From CAJXSD01 sp964633145 (GTDB lineage Bacteria; Pseudomonadota; Alphaproteobacteria; Rhodobacterales; Rhodobacteraceae): a stretch of 64,000 nt of DNA. The notes beneath the pieces are model-generated. The model was not told the DNA's origin. It did no database searches and saw nothing but the letters and a program-made list of their open reading frames with translations. The stretch covers positions 7,034-71,033 of the forward strand of contig CAZWFE010000008.1 of NCBI GenBank assembly GCA_964633145.1. The letters are read 5' to 3'. This document shows, in pieces, positions 52,562-61,977 of this stretch. Positions within the stretch are counted from its first letter, which is position 1. Every line of letters starts with the position of its first letter. Both the position numbers and the translations under genes were made by a program.

Positions 52562-54748
52562 ATGACCGATTCCAAAGAACTGGGCCATATGACAGGCGAT
52601 GTCAGGTCACGCCCCAAACTTGAGGGCGGCAAACAGTTCGTCATGGCAACTGATTTTGACCCAGCGGGTGATCAGCCGAAAGCCATAAAAGAGATTGCAG
52701 AAAATATTCTGTCCGGGGATCGAGACCAAGTTTTGTTGGGGGCAACAGGCACGGGTAAGACATTTACCATGGCCAAGGTGATCGAAGAAACACAAAGGCC
52801 TGCAATCATTCTAGCGCCGAATAAAACCTTGGCAGCGCAGTTATATGGCGAATTCAAGGGGTTTTTCCCAGATAATGCCGTGGAATATTTTGTCAGCTAT
52901 TACGATTATTACCAGCCCGAAGCCTATGTCGCGCGCACCGATACGTTCATCGAAAAAGAAAGCCAGATCAACGAACAAATTGACCGAATGCGCCATTCGG
53001 CGACGCGGGCGCTGTTGGAACGTGATGATGTGATTATCGTGGCATCGGTCAGTTGTATTTATGGTATCGGATCCGTCGAAACCTATGGTGCGATGACCCA
53101 GGATTTAAAGGTTGGTGGCGAATACAATCAACGTCAGGTCATGGCGGATTTGGTGGCCCAACAATACCGCCGCAACGATCAGGCGTTTCAACGTGGGTCA
53201 TTTCGTGTTCGCGGTGATGTGCTTGAGGTGTTCCCCGCCCACCTCGAAGACAGCGCATGGCGGTTTTCATTTTTCGGGGACGAGCTGGAAAGCATTACCG
53301 AATTTGATCCATTAACAGGTAAGAAAACGGGTACGTTTGAACAAATCCGGATCTATGCCAATTCGCACTATGTCACGCCGCGCCCGACCATCCAGCAAGC
53401 CATCATCAAAATCAAAGAAGAGCTGCGCCAGCGATTGGACCAATTGGTTGCCGAGGGCAAACTGCTAGAGGCCCAGCGCCTAGAGCAGCGCTGCAACTTT
53501 GACATCGAAATGCTAGAAGCGACAGGCGTGTGTAACGGTATCGAAAACTATTCACGCTATCTGACGGGGCGCGCGCCCGGCGAACCGCCCCCCACTTTGT
53601 TTGAATTTATTCCCGATCATGCGATTGTTTTTGCTGATGAAAGCCACGTCAGTATTCCACAAATTGGCGGCATGTATCGCGGCGACTATCGTCGGAAATT
53701 TACACTGGCTGAACATGGGTTCCGCCTGCCATCGTGTATGGATAACCGCCCCCTGAAATTCGAAGAATGGGACGCAATGCGGCCGCAGTCTGTCTATGTC
53801 TCGGCCACGCCGGGGTCGTGGGAAATGGAACAAACGGGGGGCGTATTTACAGAACAAATCATTCGCCCCACAGGGTTGTTGGACCCACAAGTTGAAATTC
53901 GACCCGTTGAAATGCAGGTCGATGATCTGGTTGATGAAATCCGCATCGTTACGGAAAATGGAATGCGCACATTGGTCACGACCCTGACCAAGCGTATGGC
54001 CGAGGATTTGACCGAATACCTGCACGAACAGGGCATCAAAGTGCGCTATATGCATTCCGACATCGACACGATTGAACGGATCGAAATTCTACGTGATTTG
54101 CGGTTAGGGGCCTTTGACGTGCTGATCGGGATCAACCTGTTGCGCGAAGGATTGGACATCCCCGAATGTGGATTGGTCGCCATTTTGGATGCCGACAAAG
54201 AAGGGTTCTTGCGATCTGAGACATCACTGATCCAAACCATCGGTCGCGCGGCGCGAAATGCCGATGGCCGCGTGATCATGTATGCCGATCGCATTACCGG
54301 ATCTATGGAACGCGCCTTGGCTGAAACGGATCGGCGGCGCGAACGGCAAATGGCCTATAACGTCAAACACGGTATCACGCCCCAAACCGTCAAGAAAAAC
54401 GTCGAAGATATTTTGGCAGGCCTATACAATGGCGACACAGACCAATCCCGTGTCACGGCCCAAATCGACAAAAAATCAGCCGGCGGTGCGAACCTGCAGG
54501 CTGTTTTGGATGGTCTGCGTAGCGATATGCGCAAAGCCGCCGAAAACCTTGAATTTGAAGAGGCCGCCAGATTACGCGACGAAGTCAAACGCCTAGAAGC
54601 CGTGGATCTGGCCATTTCCGATGATCCCCTAGCCCGCCAATCAGCCGTAGAGGCCGCCAGCAACGCCGCCACGAAAACGCGGGGGCGTTCCACCGCCGGT
54701 CGCGGTGGAACACGGGCCTATCGCGGCAAAAGCAAGGCCAAGTTTTGA
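52562..54748 (+). CDS. uvrB: Excinuclease ABC subunit B
   Basis: 728 residues. Walker A LLGATGTGKTFTMAKV, the beta-hairpin YYDYYQPEAYVARTD, helicase motifs with FADESHVSIPQ and YVSATPGSWE, and the C-terminal UvrC-interaction (UVR) segment LEFEEAARLRDEVKRLE. A basic tail rich in Arg/Gly/Ser follows. ATG 52562 has AAAGGAG ahead and is preferred over a 7-codon longer form. Its stop directly abuts the stop of the converging beta-helix gene. Confidence 0.97.
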   Translation: MTDSKELGHMTGDVRSRPKLEGGKQFVMATDFDPAGDQPKAIKEIAENILSGDRDQVLLGATGTGKTFTMAKVIEETQRPAIILAPNKTLAAQLYGEFKGFFPDNAVEYFVSYYDYYQPEAYVARTDTFIEKESQINEQIDRMRHSATRALLERDDVIIVASVSCIYGIGSVETYGAMTQDLKVGGEYNQRQVMADLVAQQYRRNDQAFQRGSFRVRGDVLEVFPAHLEDSAWRFSFFGDELESITEFDPLTGKKTGTFEQIRIYANSHYVTPRPTIQQAIIKIKEELRQRLDQLVAEGKLLEAQRLEQRCNFDIEMLEATGVCNGIENYSRYLTGRAPGEPPPTLFEFIPDHAIVFADESHVSIPQIGGMYRGDYRRKFTLAEHGFRLPSCMDNRPLKFEEWDAMRPQSVYVSATPGSWEMEQTGGVFTEQIIRPTGLLDPQVEIRPVEMQVDDLVDEIRIVTENGMRTLVTTLTKRMAEDLTEYLHEQGIKVRYMHSDIDTIERIEILRDLRLGAFDVLIGINLLREGLDIPECGLVAILDADKEGFLRSETSLIQTIGRAARNADGRVIMYADRITGSMERALAETDRRRERQMAYNVKHGITPQTVKKNVEDILAGLYNGDTDQSRVTAQIDKKSAGGANLQAVLDGLRSDMRKAAENLEFEEAARLRDEVKRLEAVDLAISDDPLARQSAVEAASNAATKTRGRSTAGRGGTRAYRGKSKAKF

Positions 54749-57034
54749 TCAGTTGTCACAGCGCACCGTGACACTGACCGTCCCTTGGGTGGCCCCGGGA
54801 TAGACCAGCTGGACCTGATCCTTGGCGCTGCCAGCTTGGGTGTTGACATAGGGCATGTGATGCACCGCACCGCCGCCCGATACCGTTAGTTTCGACTGGG
54901 GCACATAGGCCTGAACTGCGCGGGCATATCCGCCAAATGGCAGGGCGTTAGCGGTGTCAACCGTCCATGTCGCAGCAACGCTGGATTGGGTATGATCCAC
55001 AACAACGGGATTTTCGGTTTTCTGGGTCACGTTTTCGAAACTGTTTGCCTCAAACCGCAGATTGCGCAGGCGGTTGCGATCAATGTCTGCAAATGTGGTA
55101 TCGACCCGTTCGACCCGTTGGATGGGACCATTTAGGGTTTTGAAACTGTTGTTCATCACCGAAAGGTTGGCAATACCATGCCCTGTACCATGCGGTTTGA
55201 CCACCAGATAGGAAAACCAATCCGCAACCTGCCCCGACAAAAATACATTCCCCGAAATGCTTAGCGCAGAAAATCCAAATCCCACCGTAAAATCAGGGGT
55301 TTCGTCATGTTCGTTGGTCCATTCGATAAAGCAGTTATCGACATAATTGCCCACAATTGTGGACGCCGTGTTTGACCGTGTCAAAACAATACCCGCCAAA
55401 CGCACGCCGTTTGGCACCCCATCGCCTTGGTAGAAATGGTTGCCAGATACAATGTTGTTGGCGCCACTTAACACACAGAAATGACGAAACTGCGATGCCC
55501 AGTTATCGCGAATTTTTGCGTCATTTGCATTGATGTTGAACGCGATACTCACCCGATCCGCTGCATGAACGCTGGATTCATTGGTTACGAAATGACACCG
55601 GTCAATCAACATCCCCTGACAGGCGTGTCCTGATGATGTAATTCCACGGAATTTTGGCTTGGTGATATAGCAGTCCAAAATATGGAAAATCATGCCCTCT
55701 TGGGCCATCATGATCCCGTTGGCTTTGCCGTTACATTGGAATTCGATGTTGTCCAAATTGAATTTGCTTAGTTTCTGGAACCCGCTGAAATCCAACATGT
55801 ATTTGAACCGAGTAAAGGTGAAATTCTGCGTGCCTTCGGCATCATACAGCGCCTCGGACAGTTCAACGGTTTGCGTTGCGGGATTGACGGAGCGCACATA
55901 AATTTCGCGCCCCACACCCTGACCAGTGACCAAGGATCCAATTGCAATATCTTGGACATTTTGCACGTTGCTTAGCGTGGTGGGGTTCGACGCAGCATAA
56001 TAGGCCTGGGCCGTCGTCACATCACTTTCCCACGCAGCGCCACCAGATGCGTAAAACTGGCCGTTGCGGATCACGCGGCGAATTTCGAATGTATCGCGGG
56101 TCGCGACCGCTGCCTGCATATCGATGGGTTCGGTCACCGTTACCGTGCGCCCGCACATGTCCAAACTTTCATGATCGGCGCTGTTCAACAGGGCTTGGAA
56201 CGCTTTCTTAAATGCCAATTCTTCGTTTTGGAATGCATCAATATAGGTGGGCAAATCAAAGGATTTGGTAAGCACCAATGGGGCCTCGGGGGGCATAATC
56301 ACGCGGCCCTGAAATTCGACATGTGAATTCAACACCAAGGGGCTGCCAATCACATAGGCCCCAGACGGCACAACCAACCGCCGCCCATTCGCGGCCTGAT
56401 CCGCCGCGACAAAGGCATCATAGTTATCAGTGGCCGCATCCCCAATCGCACCATAATCGCGCACGTCCACAATGTTCAGCGCATCACGTTGGAACAGGTG
56501 GGAAATATCCTCGATCGTGAAATCATCGACGCGCACCACAACGCCCGTGGGCCCAGTGATATCCAAACCAAAATGCGCAAATGTCGGGGCCGCCCCCCAA
56601 ACCATATCAACGCCATCACGCAGGCCCGGACCAACGATGGCAGAAATTTCATAGACCTGGCCATAGTTCTGCACCGATGTGGATGGGCCAATCTGGGTGA
56701 CATTCGATACATTATTACCGTCACGGTCACCCGCCCATCCAGCAATGCGCACAGCAGGCAGGCCACCGACCATCAATTTTACCCGCGTTTTCACCAACAG
56801 ATAGGTTTCGGAGAAAATTTCGGTACGTTCCGTATAGCGCAATTTTTGCAAGGTATTGGTCTTGACCAATTCCAAACATCCGCCAAAATCCTGATCCGCA
56901 GGGACAAAGGCAGCATTGCCGACCACATCATATGTATCCGTGGTTGATGTCCCATCCCCAGACGACCAATAATTCAAGCCCGATGAAAACGGTTTGGGGG
57001 AAAAATCAATACCATGGGTCAGTGAGAGTGTCAT
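54749..57034 (-). CDS. Beta-helix protein, candidate gene-transfer-agent tail fibre
   Basis: 761 residues. N-terminal domain with WSSGDGTSTTDTYD and RIAGWAGDRDGNN; then a pectate-lyase/GH28-type beta-helix entry (VDVRDYGAIGDAATDNYDAF) followed by many short strand repeats (FQGRVIMPP, IVSGNHFYQG, IVGNYVDN, ISGNVFLSG). It has no signal peptide. From memory, this layout matches the Rhodobacterales family that includes R. capsulatus rcc00171, a tail-fibre gene outside the main gene-transfer-agent cluster. It ends back to back with uvrB. Could instead be a lone phage tailspike. Confidence 0.65.
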   Translation of the reverse strand: MTLSLTHGIDFSPKPFSSGLNYWSSGDGTSTTDTYDVVGNAAFVPADQDFGGCLELVKTNTLQKLRYTERTEIFSETYLLVKTRVKLMVGGLPAVRIAGWAGDRDGNNVSNVTQIGPSTSVQNYGQVYEISAIVGPGLRDGVDMVWGAAPTFAHFGLDITGPTGVVVRVDDFTIEDISHLFQRDALNIVDVRDYGAIGDAATDNYDAFVAADQAANGRRLVVPSGAYVIGSPLVLNSHVEFQGRVIMPPEAPLVLTKSFDLPTYIDAFQNEELAFKKAFQALLNSADHESLDMCGRTVTVTEPIDMQAAVATRDTFEIRRVIRNGQFYASGGAAWESDVTTAQAYYAASNPTTLSNVQNVQDIAIGSLVTGQGVGREIYVRSVNPATQTVELSEALYDAEGTQNFTFTRFKYMLDFSGFQKLSKFNLDNIEFQCNGKANGIMMAQEGMIFHILDCYITKPKFRGITSSGHACQGMLIDRCHFVTNESSVHAADRVSIAFNINANDAKIRDNWASQFRHFCVLSGANNIVSGNHFYQGDGVPNGVRLAGIVLTRSNTASTIVGNYVDNCFIEWTNEHDETPDFTVGFGFSALSISGNVFLSGQVADWFSYLVVKPHGTGHGIANLSVMNNSFKTLNGPIQRVERVDTTFADIDRNRLRNLRFEANSFENVTQKTENPVVVDHTQSSVAATWTVDTANALPFGGYARAVQAYVPQSKLTVSGGGAVHHMPYVNTQAGSAKDQVQLVYPGATQGTVSVTVRCDN

Positions 57035-57130
57035 TAGCTGCGCCTTTCTGTTTCAGATCGACGCCCACTATAATTTTACAAGTTTAACGCATGTCTTGTG
57101 CAACGCACGCTGCCCTGTTGCGGACTGTTG

Positions 57131-57538
57131 CTAGACCGCCATTGGGTTGCCCTGCAATATTGCAACCCCATCAATTTTCCAGCCCGTGTTGCTGGGCACC
57201 ATGTCGTACCGCAAATAATGCGCCTTGCCAGATTTATCAATGATTTCAACAATCTGCGACATGCCCCACGGTGTTTTTTCCACGCTTAGAAATGTGAAAT
57301 CCGCAGGCCGCCACACCATCGGATACCCCTGCCGCACCATCATACCAAAGGTATCAGGATCGCGGAAAATCCGCCTGATTTTTGGGCTGGCATAGGTAAA
57401 GGCATGATCAAAATCATCACGCAGAAATGCATCCAACTGGGCTGTAATGGTTTCGCGAACATCCGCATCGTCCCCCGCATGTGCAGGGGATTGCAGGAAC
57501 AGTCCTAGGGACAGTATCAACGAAAATAACCAACGCAT
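57131..57538 (-). CDS. DUF4864 family exported protein
   Basis: 135 residues. A signal peptide (FSLILSLGLFLQSPAHA) and the DUF4864 core (AFTYASPKIRRIF, MVRQGYPMVWRP, YDMVPSNTGWKIDGVAI). An NTF2-like periplasmic protein, function unknown. It is 35 bases downstream of lysS on the same strand. Confidence 0.86.
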   Translation of the reverse strand: MRWLFSLILSLGLFLQSPAHAGDDADVRETITAQLDAFLRDDFDHAFTYASPKIRRIFRDPDTFGMMVRQGYPMVWRPADFTFLSVEKTPWGMSQIVEIIDKSGKAHYLRYDMVPSNTGWKIDGVAILQGNPMAV

Positions 57539-57572
57539 GTAGCAAAGCTAGAATGCGTTGGTCAAAAATCAA

Positions 57573-59147
57573 CTAGACGAAATCACCGTTCAGGGCGGCG
57601 TCGATCAGGGCGATGGTTTCATCAATGCCGTAAAGGGCAATGAACCCGCCAAACCGTGGGCCTTGGGTCGCGCCCAACAGCACCTCATACAGTGCAGAAA
57701 ACCACGCCCGCAGCGGATCAAACCGATCACGACCACAGGCATAGACCACAGATTGCAGCGCCTCGGCATCCAGACCGCCGTCCCATGCGGCCAGTTGATC
57801 GTGCAGATCGGTCAGCGCCTCGCGTTCCAAATCGGTGGGTGCGCGGAATACCTTGGTTGGTTTTACGAAATCATTGTAATAGCGCACGGCAAAACCCGCC
57901 GCTTGGTCCAGCTGGGGGTTGGCCGCGGGGCTGGCATCAGGGGCATAGCGTTGGATGAACCCCCACAGCTGATCTTTGTTATCGGCATTGGCGACGGATG
58001 CCAAATTCAATAACATCGAAAATGGAACAACCATGTCAGATGCCGGCACATTGTGCCCGTGGATATGGAACACAGGGTTGTTTGCCTTGGCCTTGGCGTC
58101 CTGATCAGCATAGGCGCGCAATTGTTGGTGATATTCATCCATCGCCTTGGGGATCACATCAAAATGCATCCGCTTGGCTGTTTTCGGCTTTTGATACATA
58201 AAATAGGACAAGGATTCAGTCGACGCATAGGTCAACCATTCATCAATCGAAATCCCGTTGCCGGATGATTTGGAAATCTTTTGCCCCTTGTCGTCCAAGA
58301 ACAGTTCATAGGTGAAATGTTCTGGTTTTTTCGTTCCCAGAATTTCACAGATACGGTCATAGATCGGGGTATTCGTTGAATGGTCTTTGCCATACATTTC
58401 GAAATCCACACCCAATGCCGCCCAGCGCGCACCGAAATCGGGTTTCCATTGCAATTTCACATTGCCACCGGTCACAGGCAGGGTCCATTCGCGGCCTGTT
58501 TCATCATCAAATGTGATGGTGCCATCGGCGGCGTTGACCTCTTTCATCGGGACGTACATCACACGGCCCGTTTCTGGGTGGATGGGCAGGAAAATGGAAT
58601 AGGTCTGACGCCGTTCTTCGCGCAGGGATTTCAGCATCACTGCCATGATGTCATCATATTTTTCCGCCGCACGGCGCAGGATGGTATCAAACTGGCCCGA
58701 CCCGTAAAATTCGGTCGCGGAATAGAATTCGTATTCGAACCCGAATGTGTCCAAAAACCGGCGCAACATCGCATTGTTGTGATGGCCAAAGCTTTCGTAT
58801 TCGCCAAAGGGATCAGGCACTGAGGTCAGGGGTTTTTGCAAATAGTCTTGCAACATTTCTTGGTTTGGAACGTTTCCTGGCACCTTGCGCATGCCATCTA
58901 GGTCATCGGAAAAACAGATCAGCTTTGCCGGAATGTCCGAAATCACGCGAAATGCACGCATAATCATTGTGGTCCGCGCCACTTCGCCGAATGTGCCGAT
59001 ATGTGGCAAACCGGATGGGCCATAGCCCGTTTCAAACAGAACATATCCCTTTTCTGGGGGCGCCTTTTCGTAACGCTTTAACACACGGCGCGCCTCTTCG
59101 AACGGCCAAGCTTTGGATGTCATCGCTGCGTCGCGAAATTCTGTCAT
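57573..59147 (-). CDS. lysS: Lysyl-tRNA synthetase, class I
   Basis: 524 residues. Class I Rossmann fold: the HIGH-equivalent is in GPSGLPHIGTFGEVART (about 44-60) and the KMSKS-equivalent is KISKSS (in DKGQKISKSSGNG). The class I form is typical of alphaproteobacteria (and archaea), unlike the class II form of E. coli. GAGGTGG precedes ATG 59147. Charges tRNA-Lys. Confidence 0.97.
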   Translation of the reverse strand: MTEFRDAAMTSKAWPFEEARRVLKRYEKAPPEKGYVLFETGYGPSGLPHIGTFGEVARTTMIMRAFRVISDIPAKLICFSDDLDGMRKVPGNVPNQEMLQDYLQKPLTSVPDPFGEYESFGHHNNAMLRRFLDTFGFEYEFYSATEFYGSGQFDTILRRAAEKYDDIMAVMLKSLREERRQTYSIFLPIHPETGRVMYVPMKEVNAADGTITFDDETGREWTLPVTGGNVKLQWKPDFGARWAALGVDFEMYGKDHSTNTPIYDRICEILGTKKPEHFTYELFLDDKGQKISKSSGNGISIDEWLTYASTESLSYFMYQKPKTAKRMHFDVIPKAMDEYHQQLRAYADQDAKAKANNPVFHIHGHNVPASDMVVPFSMLLNLASVANADNKDQLWGFIQRYAPDASPAANPQLDQAAGFAVRYYNDFVKPTKVFRAPTDLEREALTDLHDQLAAWDGGLDAEALQSVVYACGRDRFDPLRAWFSALYEVLLGATQGPRFGGFIALYGIDETIALIDAALNGDFV

Positions 59148-59302
59148 AGTGCCACCTCTGGTCAGGGATACGGATTCTGATCCGCATTAACGTGCTGTAC
59201 TTAGCCCCTTTTGCAAAATGCCGCAAGCAGACGATGCGATGGCCTATTGCCGCAAGTGCAAATGCGATTTACACTGTGATCATAGTTACCAAGGACTAAG
59301 TA

Positions 59303-59728
59303 ATGTCACATAATAAACTGCCCATTTTATCGGAACCCGATTGCCTGATCGCCTTAATGATTGCCATCACAGTTTCCGATGGGGATGTCCCAACATCTGA
59401 ACTGGTTAAAATCCAATCGGCAGTGAACCATCTGCCAATTTTTGCAAGATATGATATTGATAGAATTAATTTAGTTGCAAACTTGGTCTATGACTTATTC
59501 GAAAACGAAGACGGCCTAGATGCGTTGTTTCGACTGATCCGCGACACGTTGTCCGAACGTTTGTATGAAACAGCCTATGCGCTGTGTTGTGATGTGGCTG
59601 CGGCAGATGGAAATATTCGTGAAACAGAATTGCGCCTGCTCGAAGAAATGCGGTACGAATTAAACATAGATCGTCTGCATGCTGCCGCGATTGAACGCGG
59701 CGCGCGTGTACGACATTTGACCCTGTGA
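59303..59728 (+). CDS. TerB-family protein
   Basis: 141 residues, all-helical TerB-like fold. Two acidic, metal-type motifs occur: MIAITVSDGDVPTSEL and DVAAADGNIRETELRLLEEM. Named after tellurite resistance but usually of unknown function. Stands alone between lysS and dacB with no other ter genes. Confidence 0.85.
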   Translation: MSHNKLPILSEPDCLIALMIAITVSDGDVPTSELVKIQSAVNHLPIFARYDIDRINLVANLVYDLFENEDGLDALFRLIRDTLSERLYETAYALCCDVAAADGNIRETELRLLEEMRYELNIDRLHAAAIERGARVRHLTL

Positions 59729-59732
59729 TGTG

Positions 59733-61208
59733 TCAATCCATCGCCGTAAAACGCGCCCAACGATATAACAAACCAGACTGAATATTGACCGCACGTGCGC
59801 GCCATCTGCGTGAACCCGATGGTGTTTCCTGTTGCGCGGTGTTTGCTGCGTTGCGCGCCGCCATGTCCTGTTGGAAAATGGCAAACGCATAATTTGCACC
59901 GTTTTTGTCGCGCAAATATCCAGCCAAGGCCGTCACAAAATTCAACGTACCCGTTTTCGCCAAAATATTGGCCTGACCCGATTTACCCAAATCACCGGCC
60001 GCCGTGCGCGGTTTAATCGGCTTTAACAACGCGGCATAGTCTGGAAACTTGGTGCGCCCGTGGATCAAGGCACGCACCATATCAGTGGGGGACACACGCG
60101 ACGTGTCGTTCAACCCGGAATGATCATCAAAACGGGCATTTTTCATCCCCAAGGTTTGCTTGGCCCAGCGCGTCATATGACCCGCTGATTGACGCAATGA
60201 TGTTACCGGTTGCCCAGTTGATTTTGCCACCGTCAGACCCAGCGTTTCCGCCAACATGTTGTTTGAATATTTCAACATCAACTGAACCAAAACGCGCATC
60301 GGCGCGCTGGTAATTTCAGCCACGGTGGATTGTGCGGTTTGGGTCGTTGTGCGTTTCGGCTTGGGCAGTGTGATGCCGGTGTCACGCGCCAAGCTGGCAA
60401 AGACCGTTGCGGTATATAACGCAGGATCACGGACAGGCAGCCACCTGCCACCCTGTTTCCCCAATGCGGGCTTGGCAACGCTCCAGTTTTCTTGGGGGCC
60501 GTCTTGGCGATATGCAAACAGCGGTGCATCACGCTCGGCCACGCGCATAGTGACATGCGAAACGACGGGCCTTATCTGATCCGAACGCGCATCCATTTGC
60601 ACGCGATACCCCGCACCAGCGCGTTTCCAATCGAAATAGACCCGATTGAAATTCAGGTTCAGCCCAGAAATGGCGGGGTTGTATCCAACGTGTACGGGCT
60701 GGTCAGGATCAATTTCACGAAAATACGGCAAAGCATCCGCATAATACAAATAATCGCCGGTAATGTTACGAACACCCGCTGCCTTGACAGCACGCGCCAA
60801 GGTTAACAAATCATCGGTGTCTAATACGGGGTCCCCTTGGCCCGCCAAAATCAGATCGCCTTGCACAGTGCCGTCTATGATCGGGCCTGTGGCCATAACG
60901 CGTGTTTTATATCGAAACTCTGGCCCCAGATGCCACAACGCGTATAGCCCAGTGATCGCTTTGGTGACCGACGCAGGCGCAAACCCCTGCGCGGCATTGC
61001 GCTGTTCGATCGTGCGGCCAGTCGTCAGATCATAGACCACATACCCCAAATCCCCCGATCGTGCATAACGCCGTAACAACGCATCGGCCCCATCGGGCAG
61101 GACCGAACCGGGCCTATACTGCGGGCGCAGTGACTGATCCGGGGCACCCGCAAACAGGGTGCCCGTCAGCATCACCATCGATAAAACGATAAAACACAAG
61201 CGTATCAA
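59733..61208 (-). CDS. dacB: D-alanyl-D-alanine carboxypeptidase/endopeptidase (PBP4)
   Basis: 491 residues. Signal peptide IRLCFIVLSMVMLTGTLFAG, SxxK motif in FAPASVTKAITGLYA, SxN motif in LKYSNNMLAETLG, and KTG in ILAKTGTLN. Class C low-molecular-weight PBP, acts in the periplasm. The preferred start is TTG 61206-61208, 7 bases after GAGAGG; GTG codons at 61232 and 61238 are alternatives. Follows nadD. Confidence 0.93.
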   Translation of the reverse strand: MIRLCFIVLSMVMLTGTLFAGAPDQSLRPQYRPGSVLPDGADALLRRYARSGDLGYVVYDLTTGRTIEQRNAAQGFAPASVTKAITGLYALWHLGPEFRYKTRVMATGPIIDGTVQGDLILAGQGDPVLDTDDLLTLARAVKAAGVRNITGDYLYYADALPYFREIDPDQPVHVGYNPAISGLNLNFNRVYFDWKRAGAGYRVQMDARSDQIRPVVSHVTMRVAERDAPLFAYRQDGPQENWSVAKPALGKQGGRWLPVRDPALYTATVFASLARDTGITLPKPKRTTTQTAQSTVAEITSAPMRVLVQLMLKYSNNMLAETLGLTVAKSTGQPVTSLRQSAGHMTRWAKQTLGMKNARFDDHSGLNDTSRVSPTDMVRALIHGRTKFPDYAALLKPIKPRTAAGDLGKSGQANILAKTGTLNFVTALAGYLRDKNGANYAFAIFQQDMAARNAANTAQQETPSGSRRWRARAVNIQSGLLYRWARFTAMD

Positions 61209-61262
61209 ATCACAGCCTCTCTCAGTTCTCACCCGCACCCTAACGGGCCAAACCGCTGTGGT

Positions 61263-61829
61263 TCAACCCCCAGAGCGCAACGCAGAGGACGACAGATCCG
61301 ACAACGGCATGTTGATATAACACCACCGCGGGGCATCGCCCCGACCCAAATGCTGCGACGCCCGCGCAGGCACCCGCGCACATGAATAAATCCGCGCGGC
61401 CCGAGCCGACAAAGGCGCCAGCCGCGACCCCGGACGGGCCAAAACACCAATCGGCACATGTTCCATGATCCAACGCCAATCGCGCCATTGGTCAAACTGA
61501 TGCAAATTATCCGCCCCCATCAACCAGACAAAGTTCACATGCGGATACCGCTGCATCAAGGCCCGCAACGTATCGGCCGTATACCGCGTGCCCAAACGCG
61601 CCTCGATATCGGTGATGGTGACACGGGGGTGATCCATAATCGCGCGCGCCTGTATGATGCGTTGATCCATCGGCGCAGGGCCATTGGGTTTCAACGGATT
61701 GCCCGGACTGACCAACCACCACACACCGTCCAACCCAAACCGCCGCAACGCCACGCGGGTCAACCCCACATGCCCCCCATGCGCCGGATCAAACGATCCC
61801 CCTAATATGCCAATGGTTTGCCGTTTCAT
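61263..61829 (-). CDS. nadD: Nicotinate-nucleotide adenylyltransferase
   Basis: 188 residues. The adenylyltransferase signature GGSFDPAHGGHVGL (near residue 10), the VSPGNPLKP substrate loop, and the C-terminal SSSALRSG close to the consensus ISSTxIR. Makes deamido-NAD+ from nicotinate mononucleotide and ATP. ATG 61827-61829. Upstream of dacB on the same strand. Confidence 0.94.
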   Translation of the reverse strand: MKRQTIGILGGSFDPAHGGHVGLTRVALRRFGLDGVWWLVSPGNPLKPNGPAPMDQRIIQARAIMDHPRVTITDIEARLGTRYTADTLRALMQRYPHVNFVWLMGADNLHQFDQWRDWRWIMEHVPIGVLARPGSRLAPLSARAARIYSCARVPARASQHLGRGDAPRWCYINMPLSDLSSSALRSGG

Positions 61830-61977
61830 GTGTCCCAACGATTACGCGCCCTGCCCAAGGGATACCGCCAATCAAACAAAATGGAAATGATATTTTCAGC
61901 ACCAGCGCACACAACTTGAAATAGAAACAGGCACACCCCATAGTTAAGGGATTATAGCCACGACATTTGGATGACCC

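Noticed and set aside
54749..57034. A prophage around the tail-fibre-like gene
   Set aside because: Neighbours (uvrB, lysS, DUF4864) are housekeeping; no other phage gene or integrase is seen.
59303..59728. A tellurite-resistance cluster around the TerB gene
   Set aside because: No other ter gene is present; TerB domains often occur alone.
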